Assembly (NCBI GenBank): GCA_049324695.1
Contig: JBMOMJ010000005.1
Coordinates: forward strand, 1 to 64,000
Reading direction: 5' to 3'
DNA: 64,000 bases
From: PMG-095 sp049324695
Lineage (GTDB): Bacteria; Myxococcota_A; Polyangia; Polyangiales; Polyangiaceae
Shown here: positions 1-9,950 of the stretch, piece by piece
How positions within the stretch are numbered: the stretch's first letter is position 1
Layout: the number at the start of each line of letters is the position of its first letter
The notes under the pieces: generated by a model
What the model was told of the DNA's origin: nothing
The model's input: the letters and a program-made list of their open reading frames with translations, nothing else
Databases searched by the model: none
Position numbers and translations under genes: made by a program

Positions 1-42
1 GCTGATTCCTCCGGGCCCTACTTATTGATGCGGTCGTCGTGA

Positions 43-780
43 TCGTCCGACGCCATCTGCGCCAGGGCCAACTACGACGTCAGCCCGGGCTGCTCAGATT
101 TTCGCGCTTTTCGGAGCTCGCTGACAGTGCAGGGACGCGGTCGGTCCGTTCTCGAAGAACTCCGAGGCGAGCCTTTGTCTGGACCCGTAATCCTGGCGTC
201 AGGACAAGGCGCCTTCCTTTACCTGCTCGGCCCAGCGATTCGCCGCTTTCCCAAAGAAAAGTGGCCCTTGCGCCTCCTATCGATGTCAGGACCCGATGCC
301 ATCGAAGCGGTTCGAGAGGCGAAAGCTCATCTCTGCGTGATCGGAATCGAAACGCCGCCCGCGGATCTCGCCGCCACTCCGCTGCGGTCCGTCGGGCAGC
401 GAGTCGTGGTTCCCGCGTCGCATCGGCTCGCCAGGCGTCGTTCGCTAAACGGAGCGGATCTAAAGGGCGAGCGGTTCGTTGTCGCTCCAGCCGGGAGCCC
501 ACATCGCCTGATGCTCGAGCAGCTGATGCGCACGAGTGGCGGCACTTTGAACGTGGCTGTGGAGGCTACCGGCTGGGAGCTGATGATTCAGTTCGCGCGT
601 TACGGAGTTGGCATCACTGTCGTGAACGACTTCTGTCCCGTACCGAAGGGAATGGTAGGAATCCCGCTGAAGGGCGCTCCCGAGGTTACGTACTACCTGA
701 TCGTCCGCGACGCATTCACGAGTAACGGGACCGAGGTGATGCGAGAGCTCATTGCAGAAACGGTACGCTTAGCCGATTAG
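43..780 (+). pseudogene. LysR-type regulator with degenerate DNA-binding domain
   Basis: From about the GTG at 127 the reading frame encodes a recognisable LysR effector-binding domain: an opening like VLEELRGEPLSGPVILASG, a middle with VGQRVVVPASHRLA, and the late GVGITVVNDF segment, ending at the TAG at 778-780. A LysR protein needs about 60 residues of winged helix-turn-helix before this point. Here the frame is open only from base 43 (TGA at 40-42), and 43-126 reads as a compressed, poorly conserved stretch ending in a remnant of the LT-x-x-GR linker. Either frameshifts and deletions have removed the DNA-binding part, or only an effector domain is expressed. The gene points towards the opposite-strand hydrolase/DoxX pair, which it may once have controlled. 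The effector-domain call is firm; the pseudogene status is an inference. Confidence 0.6.
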
Positions 781-871
781 GTTGGATCCGGCGAAACACG
801 GGGGGAAACTGTCGTGCCAGGAGGAGGTACTCGCCTGCTGGTACATTCGGGGCGCGCTCCAACTAAGAGGT

Positions 872-1513
872 TCACTCGCTCCGGTCATAGGCGAACTGGA
901 TTCCTGCGGTGCCTCCGGTCTGAATGAAGAGGTCCATGAACGCGGGCACCGTATCCTTGCGCACCCAATCGCGCTGCAGCTCACAGAAGAGCTGCGGTAC
1001 GCTCGTCATCCTGCCACCGGCCTGCTCGATGCGACGTAGGCCGGCTTCGTGCGCGGCGACAGAGGTGCCCCCGACGGCATCAGTGACGACGTAGACCTCG
1101 TAACCAGTCTTGAGGGCATCGAGAGCTGGAAACGTCAGGCACGCCTCCGTCCAGAGCGCCGTCATAATCAGCTTCTTGCGACCCGTCGCCTCGATGGCGC
1201 CGCGGAACTCCACGTCCTCCCAGGAGTTGATGGTGGTGCGGTCGTAGGTGGGGAACTTCTCGAGCACTTTGCGCAGCTGTGGAATCGGCGGCTTGTTCAG
1301 CCCGGTCTTCACATTGACGGTGGAATGCACGATGGGCAGGCCGTACGCGACGGCGGCCCTGGCGGTTCCGACGATGTTGTTGACGAGCAGCTGACGGTCC
1401 ATCGATGCGATGGAATTCACCTGAACCGGTTGATAGTCGATGATGACGAATGCCGCATTTTTGGGGGTTAGCAGATGATCTTTCACGGGGTCACGAATCG
1501 GTTCACTAGCCAT
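872..1513 (-). CDS. YcaC-like isochorismatase-family cysteine hydrolase
   Basis: 213 aa, the usual size for the isochorismatase-like superfamily and closest in pattern to E. coli YcaC. Visible landmarks are the nucleophile-supporting Asp in FVIIDYQ (D26), an Arg in the TTINSWED region (R92, where YcaC-like members lack the lysine of nicotinamidases), and the catalytic Cys in TALWTEACLTFPAL (C125), followed by VYVVTDAVGGTS. Members hydrolyse C-N or ester bonds of small metabolites; the substrate of this subgroup is not known. A strong ribosome binding site (AGGAGG) sits 6 bases before the ATG. It lies 18 bases downstream of the DoxX gene on the same strand, so the two are probably co-transcribed. 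Confidence 0.85.
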   Translation of the reverse strand: MASEPIRDPVKDHLLTPKNAAFVIIDYQPVQVNSIASMDRQLLVNNIVGTARAAVAYGLPIVHSTVNVKTGLNKPPIPQLRKVLEKFPTYDRTTINSWEDVEFRGAIEATGRKKLIMTALWTEACLTFPALDALKTGYEVYVVTDAVGGTSVAAHEAGLRRIEQAGGRMTSVPQLFCELQRDWVRKDTVPAFMDLFIQTGGTAGIQFAYDRSE

Positions 1514-1531
1514 TTCTTCCTCCTCTCACCT

Positions 1532-1996
1532 TTACTTGGTTGAAGTTTGGCCCCGCGCGGCGTCCAGGCTCTTGGGGCCAGATCCAAACGTGAAGACGAA
1601 CGTTAGGCCGCCCATGATCGCTAGGTTCTTCATGAGCTGGATCGTCTGCATTTGCCGCTCCATCCCCTCGTACGTCCAGAAGTCGTGGAATACGTAAGTC
1701 ACAGGGATGAGAAAGCAGAACAGCGCCAACGCGCCCCATCGAGCCCCAAAGCCGAGCAGGATCGAGAGGCCGCCAGCAAGCTCGAAAAAGATCGCCAAGA
1801 ACAGGAAGAGCGGCACTGCGAACATGCCTTCAGCCCTCATGTGACCCGCGGTCGCCGACAAGGCCGCGAGCTTGCCCACTCCGCTCATGATGAAGATGAC
1901 GCTCAGGCAGGCGCGCCCGAAGAGCGGAGCCCACGAATGAAGCGCCGTCATCAAGTCCTCAGTTTTATGAAGCCCGATGGTGGTTGTTGTCGTCAT
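1532..1996 (-). CDS. DoxX-family membrane protein
   Basis: 154 aa integral membrane protein with four hydrophobic segments (about residues 22-40, 58-80, 85-105 and 122-142). It carries the DoxX pattern: GR-x-CLSVIFIMSGVGKL at the first helix, FFELAGGLSILLGFGAR in the second and third, and a final LMKNLAIMGGLTF segment. DoxX proteins are small inner-membrane proteins linked in different bacteria to quinone or thiosulfate redox chemistry and to oxidative stress; no specific reaction can be read here. GGAGAAGG precedes the ATG at good spacing, supporting this start over the internal Met 16. It probably forms an operon with the YcaC-like hydrolase 18 bases downstream. Confidence 0.85.
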   Translation of the reverse strand: MTTTTTIGLHKTEDLMTALHSWAPLFGRACLSVIFIMSGVGKLAALSATAGHMRAEGMFAVPLFLFLAIFFELAGGLSILLGFGARWGALALFCFLIPVTYVFHDFWTYEGMERQMQTIQLMKNLAIMGGLTFVFTFGSGPKSLDAARGQTSTK

Positions 1997-2473
1997 TTGC
2001 CCTTCTCCTCATCGCGAGTAGGAGACCTGCCGGTACAATCCGCCATCAGTAGATGACGCCCTCAAAACATCCGGCTCTCTTCGCACCGACAAGGATGGCC
2101 ACCTTAGCGAACCGGGACAATTGGCATCTTCCGCAATTACCGTTCTGAATAATGGAAGAGTCGACGCCAGCGCACGACGGACGTGGACGACTCCTGGCAG
2201 TACAGGAACAGCAGGCGGGTTGCCTCGGCGAAGTCGCTTCCGGTAAAGCGCTCTCGCGCGGCGGCAACGCGTTAGACGAACGTGAAGCCAACAGCCGAAC
2301 CGAGCCATCCGGAGCCCAGCTCACGAAGCGCGGGTTACAGAAGCTTCGGAAGCGTGGTGTTCCGCGATGACCTGTCCGAAAAATCGTGTGAGCGAGAGGA
2401 TCGGGACGGGGCGTCGGAAAGCACGAGTTGAACGCGCGAGCCTTCGCCCCTGGTCCGCGAACCGCTCCGATCA
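1997..2473. other. Intergenic region without a convincing gene
   Basis: Several short open frames cross this stretch on both strands, but none has a domain-like sequence, a good ribosome binding site or protein-like composition. It must contain the promoter of the minus-strand DoxX-hydrolase pair. I see no clear inverted repeat or terminator. Confidence 0.5.
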
Positions 2474-2920
2474 CTACTCTTTGATCTCGGGCTCAACGAG
2501 TTGAGTCAACAGAGTCAGGGACTCTTGCCAACCCAGGTAACAAGCCTCGACAGGGATGGCGCTGGGTATACCCTCCTGGACGATGCTGAGCTCCGTGCCA
2601 ACGGAGACCTTCTTGAGGGAGATGGTCGTTTGCATCTGACCGGCCAGGTTCGGGTCGTCGAACTTGTCGGTATGGCGAATGCGCTGGTTTGGAACGAGTT
2701 CGATAAACTCGCCGCCGAACGAATGGCTGTTACCCGTAGTGAGGTTGGTGAAGGACATTTTGTAGGTCCCGCCGACCTCGGGCTTGATTTGGTGGACCTT
2801 GCCGGTAAAGCCGTGGGGCGGCAGCCATTTCGCCATCGCGTCTGGATCGAGGAACGCTCGGTAGATGCGCTCGGCCGGTGCACGAATTACGCGGTGAAGT
2901 TTGACGGTGTTCTCAGCCAT
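2474..2920 (-). CDS. AHSA1/SRPBCC-domain protein
   Basis: About 148 aa from the ATG at 2918-2920, which has GGAGAAG seven bases upstream; an in-frame extension to 2968 is Ala/Arg-rich and lacks such a site. The protein is one START-like AHSA1 domain: RVIRAPAERIYRAFLDPDAMAKWLPPHGF at the N-terminus, an antiparallel sheet with GGTYKMSF and GGEFIELVPNQRIRHTDKFD, and the C-terminal helix with CYLGWQESLTLL. Such proteins bind hydrophobic ligands in a deep cavity; the Hsp90-activator relationship is only structural. Here it is probably a stand-alone ligand-binding or stress protein. It is separated by 476 bases from the DoxX gene, so it is not clearly in that operon. Confidence 0.85.
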   Translation of the reverse strand: MAENTVKLHRVIRAPAERIYRAFLDPDAMAKWLPPHGFTGKVHQIKPEVGGTYKMSFTNLTTGNSHSFGGEFIELVPNQRIRHTDKFDDPNLAGQMQTTISLKKVSVGTELSIVQEGIPSAIPVEACYLGWQESLTLLTQLVEPEIKE

Positions 2921-3222
2921 GGGTCTTCTCCTTGCTGTGCGTGCGGCTGTCGCTGCATGAGCAGGCAACTATCCGCATCTACAACGGCGACGAACGAGAA
3001 GACGCCCGATCGACACGGGGGACGCTCTTTTTTAGGTGGCCAGCGCTGACGTGCTTCCGCGGCGATTTCTTGAGGTAAATCGGGCCGGCCGCGCGTCTGT
3101 GGCGGACTTGTGTCTGCCGAGTGGGGCTGGCGCACCTCCTGACAGCGCCGACGTTGGTCGAATATCGTCGATGTCGGCGCGAAGGAGTGAGTGGGACGCG
3201 CGCGTTGCCGAGGGTTCGATCT
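2921..3222. other. Intergenic region between rbfA and the AHSA1 gene
   Basis: Both flanking genes are on the minus strand. The stretch should hold the end of the rimP-rbfA operon and the AHSA1 promoter. I see no intrinsic terminator with a U-run after rbfA and no convincing promoter, and the short frames here look non-coding. Confidence 0.45.
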
Positions 3223-3594
3223 TTATTTGTCTTGGGCTTCGGCTTCGATTTCGCGCAGGAGTTCTTCGACGCGGCGAGTGCGGTCTTCACCGGCATCGTA
3301 GTGGAGGCGCAGAGTGGGGACGCGGCGGAGGTCGAGGCGCGGGACGATTTCGCGAGTGAGGCGTGGCAGGGCTCGAGCCAGTTTTTTTACGAGTTTTTGT
3401 TGTTCAGGAGCGTCTTGTAGGCCGGTGAAGCGAACGCCAATGTCGATCATGGAGAGGTCGTCGGAGACTTTGACGTTTGCGACCATGACGCTGCGCAGGC
3501 GCGGATCGTCGATGCGGCGTTGGACGGCGCGGGCGAATTCGGAGCGAACGATTTCGGCGACGCGTAGGCTGCGGCGACCTTCTTGAGAGCTCAT
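3223..3594 (-). CDS. rbfA: Ribosome-binding factor A
   Basis: 123 aa, normal length for RbfA. The KH-type fold pattern is clear: RVAEIVRSEFARAVQRRIDDPRL at the start, VMVANVKVSDDLSMIDIGVRF, then LARALPRLTREIVPRLDLRRVPTLRLHYD, and a C-terminal helix with RRVEELLREI. RbfA binds the 16S rRNA 5' helix region during late 30S maturation and is needed for cold adaptation in E. coli. It is the last gene of the rimP-nusA-infB operon, and its ATG overlaps the stop of the DUF503 gene by four bases (ATGA), so translational coupling is likely. Confidence 0.95.
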   Translation of the reverse strand: MSSQEGRRSLRVAEIVRSEFARAVQRRIDDPRLRSVMVANVKVSDDLSMIDIGVRFTGLQDAPEQQKLVKKLARALPRLTREIVPRLDLRRVPTLRLHYDAGEDRTRRVEELLREIEAEAQDK

Positions 3595-4010
3595 CGGTGT
3601 TCCTCGTCGTCGTCGTGGTCGTCGTCGGGTGGTTCGTCACTGTCGCCCTCCGCGGAGTCGATGTCGAGCGAGGCGGAGTCGAGAGCGTGTTCGATGCCAG
3701 GGCCGAGGGATGCGCCACCGGGACCCATGGGGATGACTTCGGTGGCAACATCACTAACCCAGGCTTCGCGGAGACCACGCGCGGCACGCTCGACGTCCGA
3801 GAGCAGCGACGAGCAGTGGGCGGAGTCGCGCGCTACGACGGCGGCTCCCAGGGTGGCGCGTTGGTAGAGCTCGAGTTCACCGACCTCGGCGATGGAGACG
3901 CTGAGCCGCGCGCGCACGCGATCACGAAATGCGTGCACGACGCGGCGTTTGTCTTTGAGCGAACGAGCCCCCGGGATCGTAAGGACGATGCGGGAAACTC
4001 CGATGAACAT
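3591..4010 (-). CDS. DUF503 (YlxP-like) protein
   Basis: About 139 aa from the ATG at 4008-4010 (MFIGVSRIVLTIPGARSLKDKRRVV), the canonical DUF503 opening; the longer open frame to 4058 adds residues unlike the family. The conserved part covers residues 1-95 and includes RDRVRARLSVSIAEVGELELYQRATLG split by short loops. The last about 40 residues form a very acidic Asp/Glu tail (DEPPDDDHDDDEEHR) that the family usually lacks. YlxP proteins are encoded beside infB and rbfA in many bacteria and have been linked to ribosome assembly, but the biochemical role is unsettled. It is 56 bases downstream of infB and overlaps rbfA by four bases. Confidence 0.9.
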   Translation of the reverse strand: MFIGVSRIVLTIPGARSLKDKRRVVHAFRDRVRARLSVSIAEVGELELYQRATLGAAVVARDSAHCSSLLSDVERAARGLREAWVSDVATEVIPMGPGGASLGPGIEHALDSASLDIDSAEGDSDEPPDDDHDDDEEHR

Positions 4011-4066
4011 GATGTGTCGGTCCGAGCAACGCTGCGCTCGGTGGGGGCCAACCAACAAACCAGCGA

Positions 4067-6877
4067 CTAGAGAGTCTGGCGGACCTCTTCGGTGTCGTAG
4101 GCCTCCACGACATCGCCTTCTTTGAAGTCGGAGAAGCCGTCGAACGCCATACCGCAGTCGAAGCCTTCCTTGACCTCGCGCGCGTCGTCTTTGAAGCGCT
4201 TGAGGCTGGAGAGCTTGCCCGACCAGATTTGCTCGCCGTCACGCATCAGACGTACAAGTGAGGAGCGACGCACGACACCTTCGGTGACCATGCAGCCGGC
4301 GACGTTTCCAGCCTTGCTGACGCGGAAGACCTGGCGAATTTCTGCTTTGCCGATGTTCTTCTCGACGATGGTCGGCGCAAGCAGGCCTTCCATGGCCGCC
4401 TTCACCTCATCTACGACGTTGTAGATGATGTTGTACTGGCGGATTTGGATGTTTTCCTTTTGCGCCAGGGCAGCGGCCTTACCAGCGGGACGCACGTTGA
4501 AGCCGATGATGATGGCGCCCGCAGCGACGGCGAGGTTGACGTCGCCTTCGGTGATCGCGCCGGCTGCAGAGTGCACCACGCTGACCTTCACCTTTTCGGT
4601 GGATAGTCGAACGAGCGCATCGGAGACGGCTTCAACGGAGCCCTGCACGTCGGCTTTGATGATCAGCTTGAGCTCGAGCTGATCGTTTTCGGCGAGGGCC
4701 TTGGCCAGATCCTCGAGGGACATGGCGCGTGCACCCGTGGACGGAGCCAGGCTGCGCTTCTCTTTGGTCTTGCGGCTCTCGGCGATTTCTTGCGCCTTTT
4801 TGGCGTCGCGAATCATGTGCACCGGATCGCCGGCGCTCGGCACGTCGCTCAAGCCGATGACAGCCACGGGCGTGGACGGACCCGCGCTAGTAACCTGATT
4901 GCCCGCCGAGTCGAGCATGGCGCGCACCTTGCCGTAAGCGCCGCCCGCCAGGATGACGTCGCCGCGGTTCAAAGTGCCATCGGTGACCAAGATGGTTGCG
5001 ACAGGGCCGCGACCACGATCGAGCTCGGCTTCGATCACGATGCCGGTCGCAGCCTTGCTCGGATTCGCGCGGAGCTCGAGCACTTCGGACTGCAACGCAA
5101 GTTGCTCGAGCAGGTTGTCGATGCCTTGGCGGGTGTGCGCGGACACGTTGCAGAACAGCGTGTCGCCGCCCCACTCTTCCGGCACGAGGCCAAGCTCGCT
5201 GACCTGGCGCTTGACGCGCTCCGGATCGGCGTTGGGCTTGTCGATCTTGTTGATGGCGACCACGATTGGCACCTTGGCCGCTTTCGCGTGATTCACGGCT
5301 TCGCGCGTCTGCGGCATGACGCCGTCGTCCGCCGCGACCACCAAGATCACGATGTCGGTAGCTTGAGCGCCGCGCGCACGCATGGCCGTGAACGCTTCGT
5401 GACCCGGGGTATCCAAGAAGGTCACGGGGCCGTGTGGCGTCGGCACCGAGTAGGCGCCGATGTGCTGGGTGATGCCGCCCGCCTCACCCGCCGCGACCGA
5501 TGCTTTGCGGATTTGATCGAGCAAGCTGGTTTTGCCGTGATCGACGTGACCCATGACGGTCACCACTGGCGGACGGTGCACCTTCTCTTCGGCGCCACTC
5601 TCACCTTCGATGCGCTGCGCCGCGACGAGCTGATCGGCCTCGCTGACCGCAACGTCCTCCACTTCCCAGCCGAACTCGCTGGCGACGATCTTGGCTGTGT
5701 CGGCGTCGAGCGTGCTGTTGATGTTTACGCCCGTGGTGCCGAGGCGCATGAGCTTCATCAACACTTCGGTCGCCTTCACGCCCATTTCGGCGGCGAGGCG
5801 CTGCAGGTTGATGGTCTCTTCCATGCGCACGATCTTCTTGTGCGCAGAGCGCTCCTGCGTGGTGGGCGGCGCGTTGGGACGCGGCCCTTTGCTGGGGGGG
5901 AATGCACCGCGTTGACCGGGACGCATCGGGCCACGTTGGCCACCATGCATGCGACCTGAGACGCCCGACGGTGGCTGCTGACCGGGACGGCCACGCAGCG
6001 CGCCAGCCTTGGGATCGTATTGAACGCGGCGTGGCGTTGGTGTGCCGCGTTGGACTTGCGGCATGGGAACGCCAGGGCGGCCCTCCCAAACATCGATGCC
6101 AGTCTTGGCGGTCGGCGTAGTGCGAGCCGGAGCTGCCGGGGCTGCCGGAGGAGCCGGCGGTGTTGCCGCTACTGGAGCCGGAGCAGGCGTGGGAGCGGCG
6201 GGCGCAGCCGCGACGGGTTCGGACGCCACCGCAGCGGGGCGCACTTCCCGCGCAACTGGCGGCGGAGTGGGCGCTGGAGGAGGCGCGACGGGCTCAGGCT
6301 CTGCGACGACGGGAGGAGGCGGCGGCGCAGCAACGACCGGCGGCGGTGGTGGCGGCGCTTCAACCGGTGCGCTCGGCGGAGCAGCGACAGGTTCGGGAGC
6401 AGGAGCGGCAGCCACTTCGACCGGCGCAGGCTCCGCAACAACTGGAGGAGGAGGCGGCGGTGCAACCTCGACGGACGGCGGCGCCTTCGACTCGACGGGG
6501 GCTGGGGCAGAAAGCGGTGAGGATCGCGGCTTCGAAGGGCGACGCTCTTCGACCGGGGCTTGCGACATTGACATGGTGGGAGTCGAGACGGGCGCGGACG
6601 GCGGCGGCGCAGCAGACGGCTGCGACGGAGCAATCGACCCTTCGGGCTTCACTGCGGCGCGGCGCTTGACGACGGTTGGACGAATACGCTCTTCGACGAC
6701 GCTCGGAGACTTTTGCTTCTCGAGGTGGCGCTTCACGCGGTCGATCGCCTCGGGCGCGATCGCGCTCATATGGTTCTTCGCCTCGGTCACGCCAACTGAC
6801 TGCAGAAGCGCGACCAGTGCCTTGTTATCCATCCCGAGATCGCGGGCTACTTCGTAGACACGCATCTTGACAGTCAT
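4067..6877 (-). CDS. infB: Translation initiation factor IF-2
   Basis: 936 aa from the ATG at 6875-6877, which has GGAGG five bases upstream and overlaps the stop of the preceding gene (ATGA); the open frame to 6946 is not needed. Order: an N-terminal IF2_N helix domain (MRVYEVARDLGMDNKALVALL), a roughly 200-residue Pro/Ala/Val-rich linker (about 6120-6560), a second IF2_N-like segment (INLQRLAAEMGVKATEVL), then the G domain with GHVDHGKTSLLD (G1), DTPGHEAF (G3) and NKID (G4), and the C-terminal fMet-tRNA binding domains. IF-2 is the GTPase that places initiator tRNA on the 30S subunit and promotes 50S joining. The linker is much longer than in E. coli, as is common in myxobacteria. Confidence 0.98.
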   Translation of the reverse strand: MTVKMRVYEVARDLGMDNKALVALLQSVGVTEAKNHMSAIAPEAIDRVKRHLEKQKSPSVVEERIRPTVVKRRAAVKPEGSIAPSQPSAAPPPSAPVSTPTMSMSQAPVEERRPSKPRSSPLSAPAPVESKAPPSVEVAPPPPPPVVAEPAPVEVAAAPAPEPVAAPPSAPVEAPPPPPPVVAAPPPPPVVAEPEPVAPPPAPTPPPVAREVRPAAVASEPVAAAPAAPTPAPAPVAATPPAPPAAPAAPARTTPTAKTGIDVWEGRPGVPMPQVQRGTPTPRRVQYDPKAGALRGRPGQQPPSGVSGRMHGGQRGPMRPGQRGAFPPSKGPRPNAPPTTQERSAHKKIVRMEETINLQRLAAEMGVKATEVLMKLMRLGTTGVNINSTLDADTAKIVASEFGWEVEDVAVSEADQLVAAQRIEGESGAEEKVHRPPVVTVMGHVDHGKTSLLDQIRKASVAAGEAGGITQHIGAYSVPTPHGPVTFLDTPGHEAFTAMRARGAQATDIVILVVAADDGVMPQTREAVNHAKAAKVPIVVAINKIDKPNADPERVKRQVSELGLVPEEWGGDTLFCNVSAHTRQGIDNLLEQLALQSEVLELRANPSKAATGIVIEAELDRGRGPVATILVTDGTLNRGDVILAGGAYGKVRAMLDSAGNQVTSAGPSTPVAVIGLSDVPSAGDPVHMIRDAKKAQEIAESRKTKEKRSLAPSTGARAMSLEDLAKALAENDQLELKLIIKADVQGSVEAVSDALVRLSTEKVKVSVVHSAAGAITEGDVNLAVAAGAIIIGFNVRPAGKAAALAQKENIQIRQYNIIYNVVDEVKAAMEGLLAPTIVEKNIGKAEIRQVFRVSKAGNVAGCMVTEGVVRRSSLVRLMRDGEQIWSGKLSSLKRFKDDAREVKEGFDCGMAFDGFSDFKEGDVVEAYDTEEVRQTL

Positions 6878-7479
6878 CCAGCCTCCGATGAAGCGGCGCG
6901 CCGTGCCCCCGTCGTTGGAGCGCGAGGCCCTTCGAGCATCGTCCAATGAATCGCTTGCCGAGCATGACGCGCGATTCGAGCGTCAGTAATGGCAATCAGC
7001 GCGGTTTCCGGCCGCGCAAGCCAGCTCGCGAACGTACCTTTGTCGCCGAAGGCCAGCGCCCGCCCGTTCGCTACGAGGGGCCCAAGCCAACTGAGTTCCG
7101 CCGACGCACGCGCGTCGGTTGCTACCAGCACGAGCTCCGCGCGCCGTTCGCGCACCGCCTGCTCCACTGCGCTGGCACCCGCCTCGAGCTTGCGTGAGCG
7201 CCGCGCCGCCAGGATGAGACCCTGCGCGCGCCGCTCGGCAGCCGCTCGAAACATTTGGAGCAGGTTGTGCCCGCTAGCGCGCACATTCGTTTTGAAAGCT
7301 CGCGAGAGCCCTCCTGAAGCCGCCTTCTCGATGCAGTCCGGACGCGGATGGACCCAGGCACCTCGCCCGAAGGCACCGCGCGCGAGATCCACCACGACCT
7401 CGCCCTCGGGCCCGAGTACCAGGCGCACCAGCTCACCAGGATCGACTGGCGAGCGACAGCCAACACACGTCCGCTGCAT
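6874..7479 (-). CDS. YlxR (RnpM-type) domain fused to an L7Ae-like domain
   Basis: 201 aa. Residues 1-75 are a YlxR/DUF448 domain: RTCVGCRSPVDPGELVRLV, GRGAWVHPRPDCIEKA and RAFKTNV are its signatures. Residues about 78-175 match an L7Ae/L30e-like RNA-binding fold (LLQMFRAAAERRAQG, AVEQAVRERRAELVLVATDA, a hydrophobic strand, then ALIAITDARIARHARQA). In Firmicutes these are two adjacent genes, ylxR and ylxQ, in the nusA-infB operon; here they are one protein, as seen in some Proteobacteria. YlxR has been reported to bind RNase P RNA (hence RnpM). The ATG has GGAGGAGAG upstream, inside the end of nusA, and the stop overlaps the infB start. Confidence 0.9.
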   Translation of the reverse strand: MQRTCVGCRSPVDPGELVRLVLGPEGEVVVDLARGAFGRGAWVHPRPDCIEKAASGGLSRAFKTNVRASGHNLLQMFRAAAERRAQGLILAARRSRKLEAGASAVEQAVRERRAELVLVATDARASAELSWLGPLVANGRALAFGDKGTFASWLARPETALIAITDARIARHARQAIHWTMLEGPRAPTTGARRAASSEAG

Positions 7480-7484
7480 TCGAT

Positions 7485-9182
<1,698 letters not shown>

Positions 9183-9191
9183 GACCTAACC

Positions 9192-9776
9192 TCAACGTTG
9201 CGGACGCTGGGCACGAGCCCCGCGACCGGATGCGCGCCCCGACGACCCCTTGCCGCCGCGAGCACCCGCGCCACCCATCTGAAAGACGAGTCGCGCGCTT
9301 TCGATCCCATCGAGCGGAAGCGGCAGCAGCTCGCCCCGCTCGGTCTCGAGCAGGATTTGGCCTTGCTCATCGAGCCCGTGGAGGGTCCCGCGCAAGACGT
9401 GCTGCCCCTCGATGGGAGCCTTCAACTTCAACCGGGCAAACTGACCGGCGAACCGTACATAGTCGCGCGCCGTGTACAGCGCGCGCTCGAGACCGGGAGA
9501 ACCAACCTCGAGCCGATAGCGATGCGGAATCGCGTCAGCGACGTCGAGAGCCGCCGACAGGTCCCGCGAAATCTCCGAGCAGAGTTCGATTGTGACGCCC
9601 TCGCCCGGCACGCGCGACTCCGGTCGCTCCACCGTCAGCTCCAACACCCAGCCGCCACGATCCGTGCGCCACACGAGCTCCACCGCATCGACCGAGTGAG
9701 CCCGGAGCACGGGCAACACCGCATCGAGCACTCGTTGGCGGTCTAGACCGCTTAGTTTCTCATGGGCGACGTTCAT
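9192..9776 (-). CDS. rimP: Ribosome maturation factor RimP
   Basis: About 194 aa from the ATG at 9774-9776 (MNVAHEKLSGLDRQRV); the open frame runs to 9869 but that extension has no family resemblance and would run back towards the leader hairpin. The RimP core is visible: LDRQRVLDAVLPVLRAHSVDAVELVW, VTIELCSEISRDLSAALDVADAIPHRYRLEVGSPGLERAL (in parts), YVRFAGQFARLKLK and the C-terminal Sm-like barrel strand ILLETERGELLPLPLDGIESARLVF. A Gly/Arg-rich tail follows. RimP acts in 30S maturation. As in many bacteria it heads the nusA-infB operon, downstream of a candidate promoter and hairpin (9889-9986). Confidence 0.92.
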   Translation of the reverse strand: MNVAHEKLSGLDRQRVLDAVLPVLRAHSVDAVELVWRTDRGGWVLELTVERPESRVPGEGVTIELCSEISRDLSAALDVADAIPHRYRLEVGSPGLERALYTARDYVRFAGQFARLKLKAPIEGQHVLRGTLHGLDEQGQILLETERGELLPLPLDGIESARLVFQMGGAGARGGKGSSGRASGRGARAQRPQR

Positions 9777-9888
9777 GCGGGAAAACCCGAAGCCTGCTGA
9801 GGAAATTGCCTCAGCGCTCGGCGCCGGGACGGTGGCTTGGCGAAGTGTCGGAAGGGGCGAACAGAGCAATGATTTCTGGCGTGTAGAG

Positions 9889-9920
9889 AAAAAAAAACGG
9901 ACCCTGCGTGAGCGGGTCCG
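9889..9920 (-). terminator. Intrinsic-terminator-like hairpin in the rimP leader
   Basis: Read on the minus strand, a perfect 7-bp stem (CGGACCC/GGGTCCG, loop 9 nt, plus-strand arms 9898-9904 and 9914-9920) is followed immediately by nine U residues. It lies about 110 bases before the rimP ATG and downstream of a candidate promoter, so it could attenuate the operon or end a short RNA. It could also stop read-through from serA, whose gene ends about 600 bases away. Confidence 0.7.
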
Positions 9921-9950
9921 CTAGGGGCGGGATCCACCCGGTTTTTCGAA

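Noticed and set aside
6120..6560. Repeat-like stretch of GGC/GCG codons within infB
   Set aside because: It is coding low complexity (Pro/Ala/Val linker of IF-2), not a DNA repeat element or CRISPR.
6042..6857. 271-codon plus-strand Gly/Thr-rich open frame across the infB linker
   Set aside because: It is the antisense shadow of the Pro/Ala-rich linker of IF-2; its composition mirrors the GC-rich codons.
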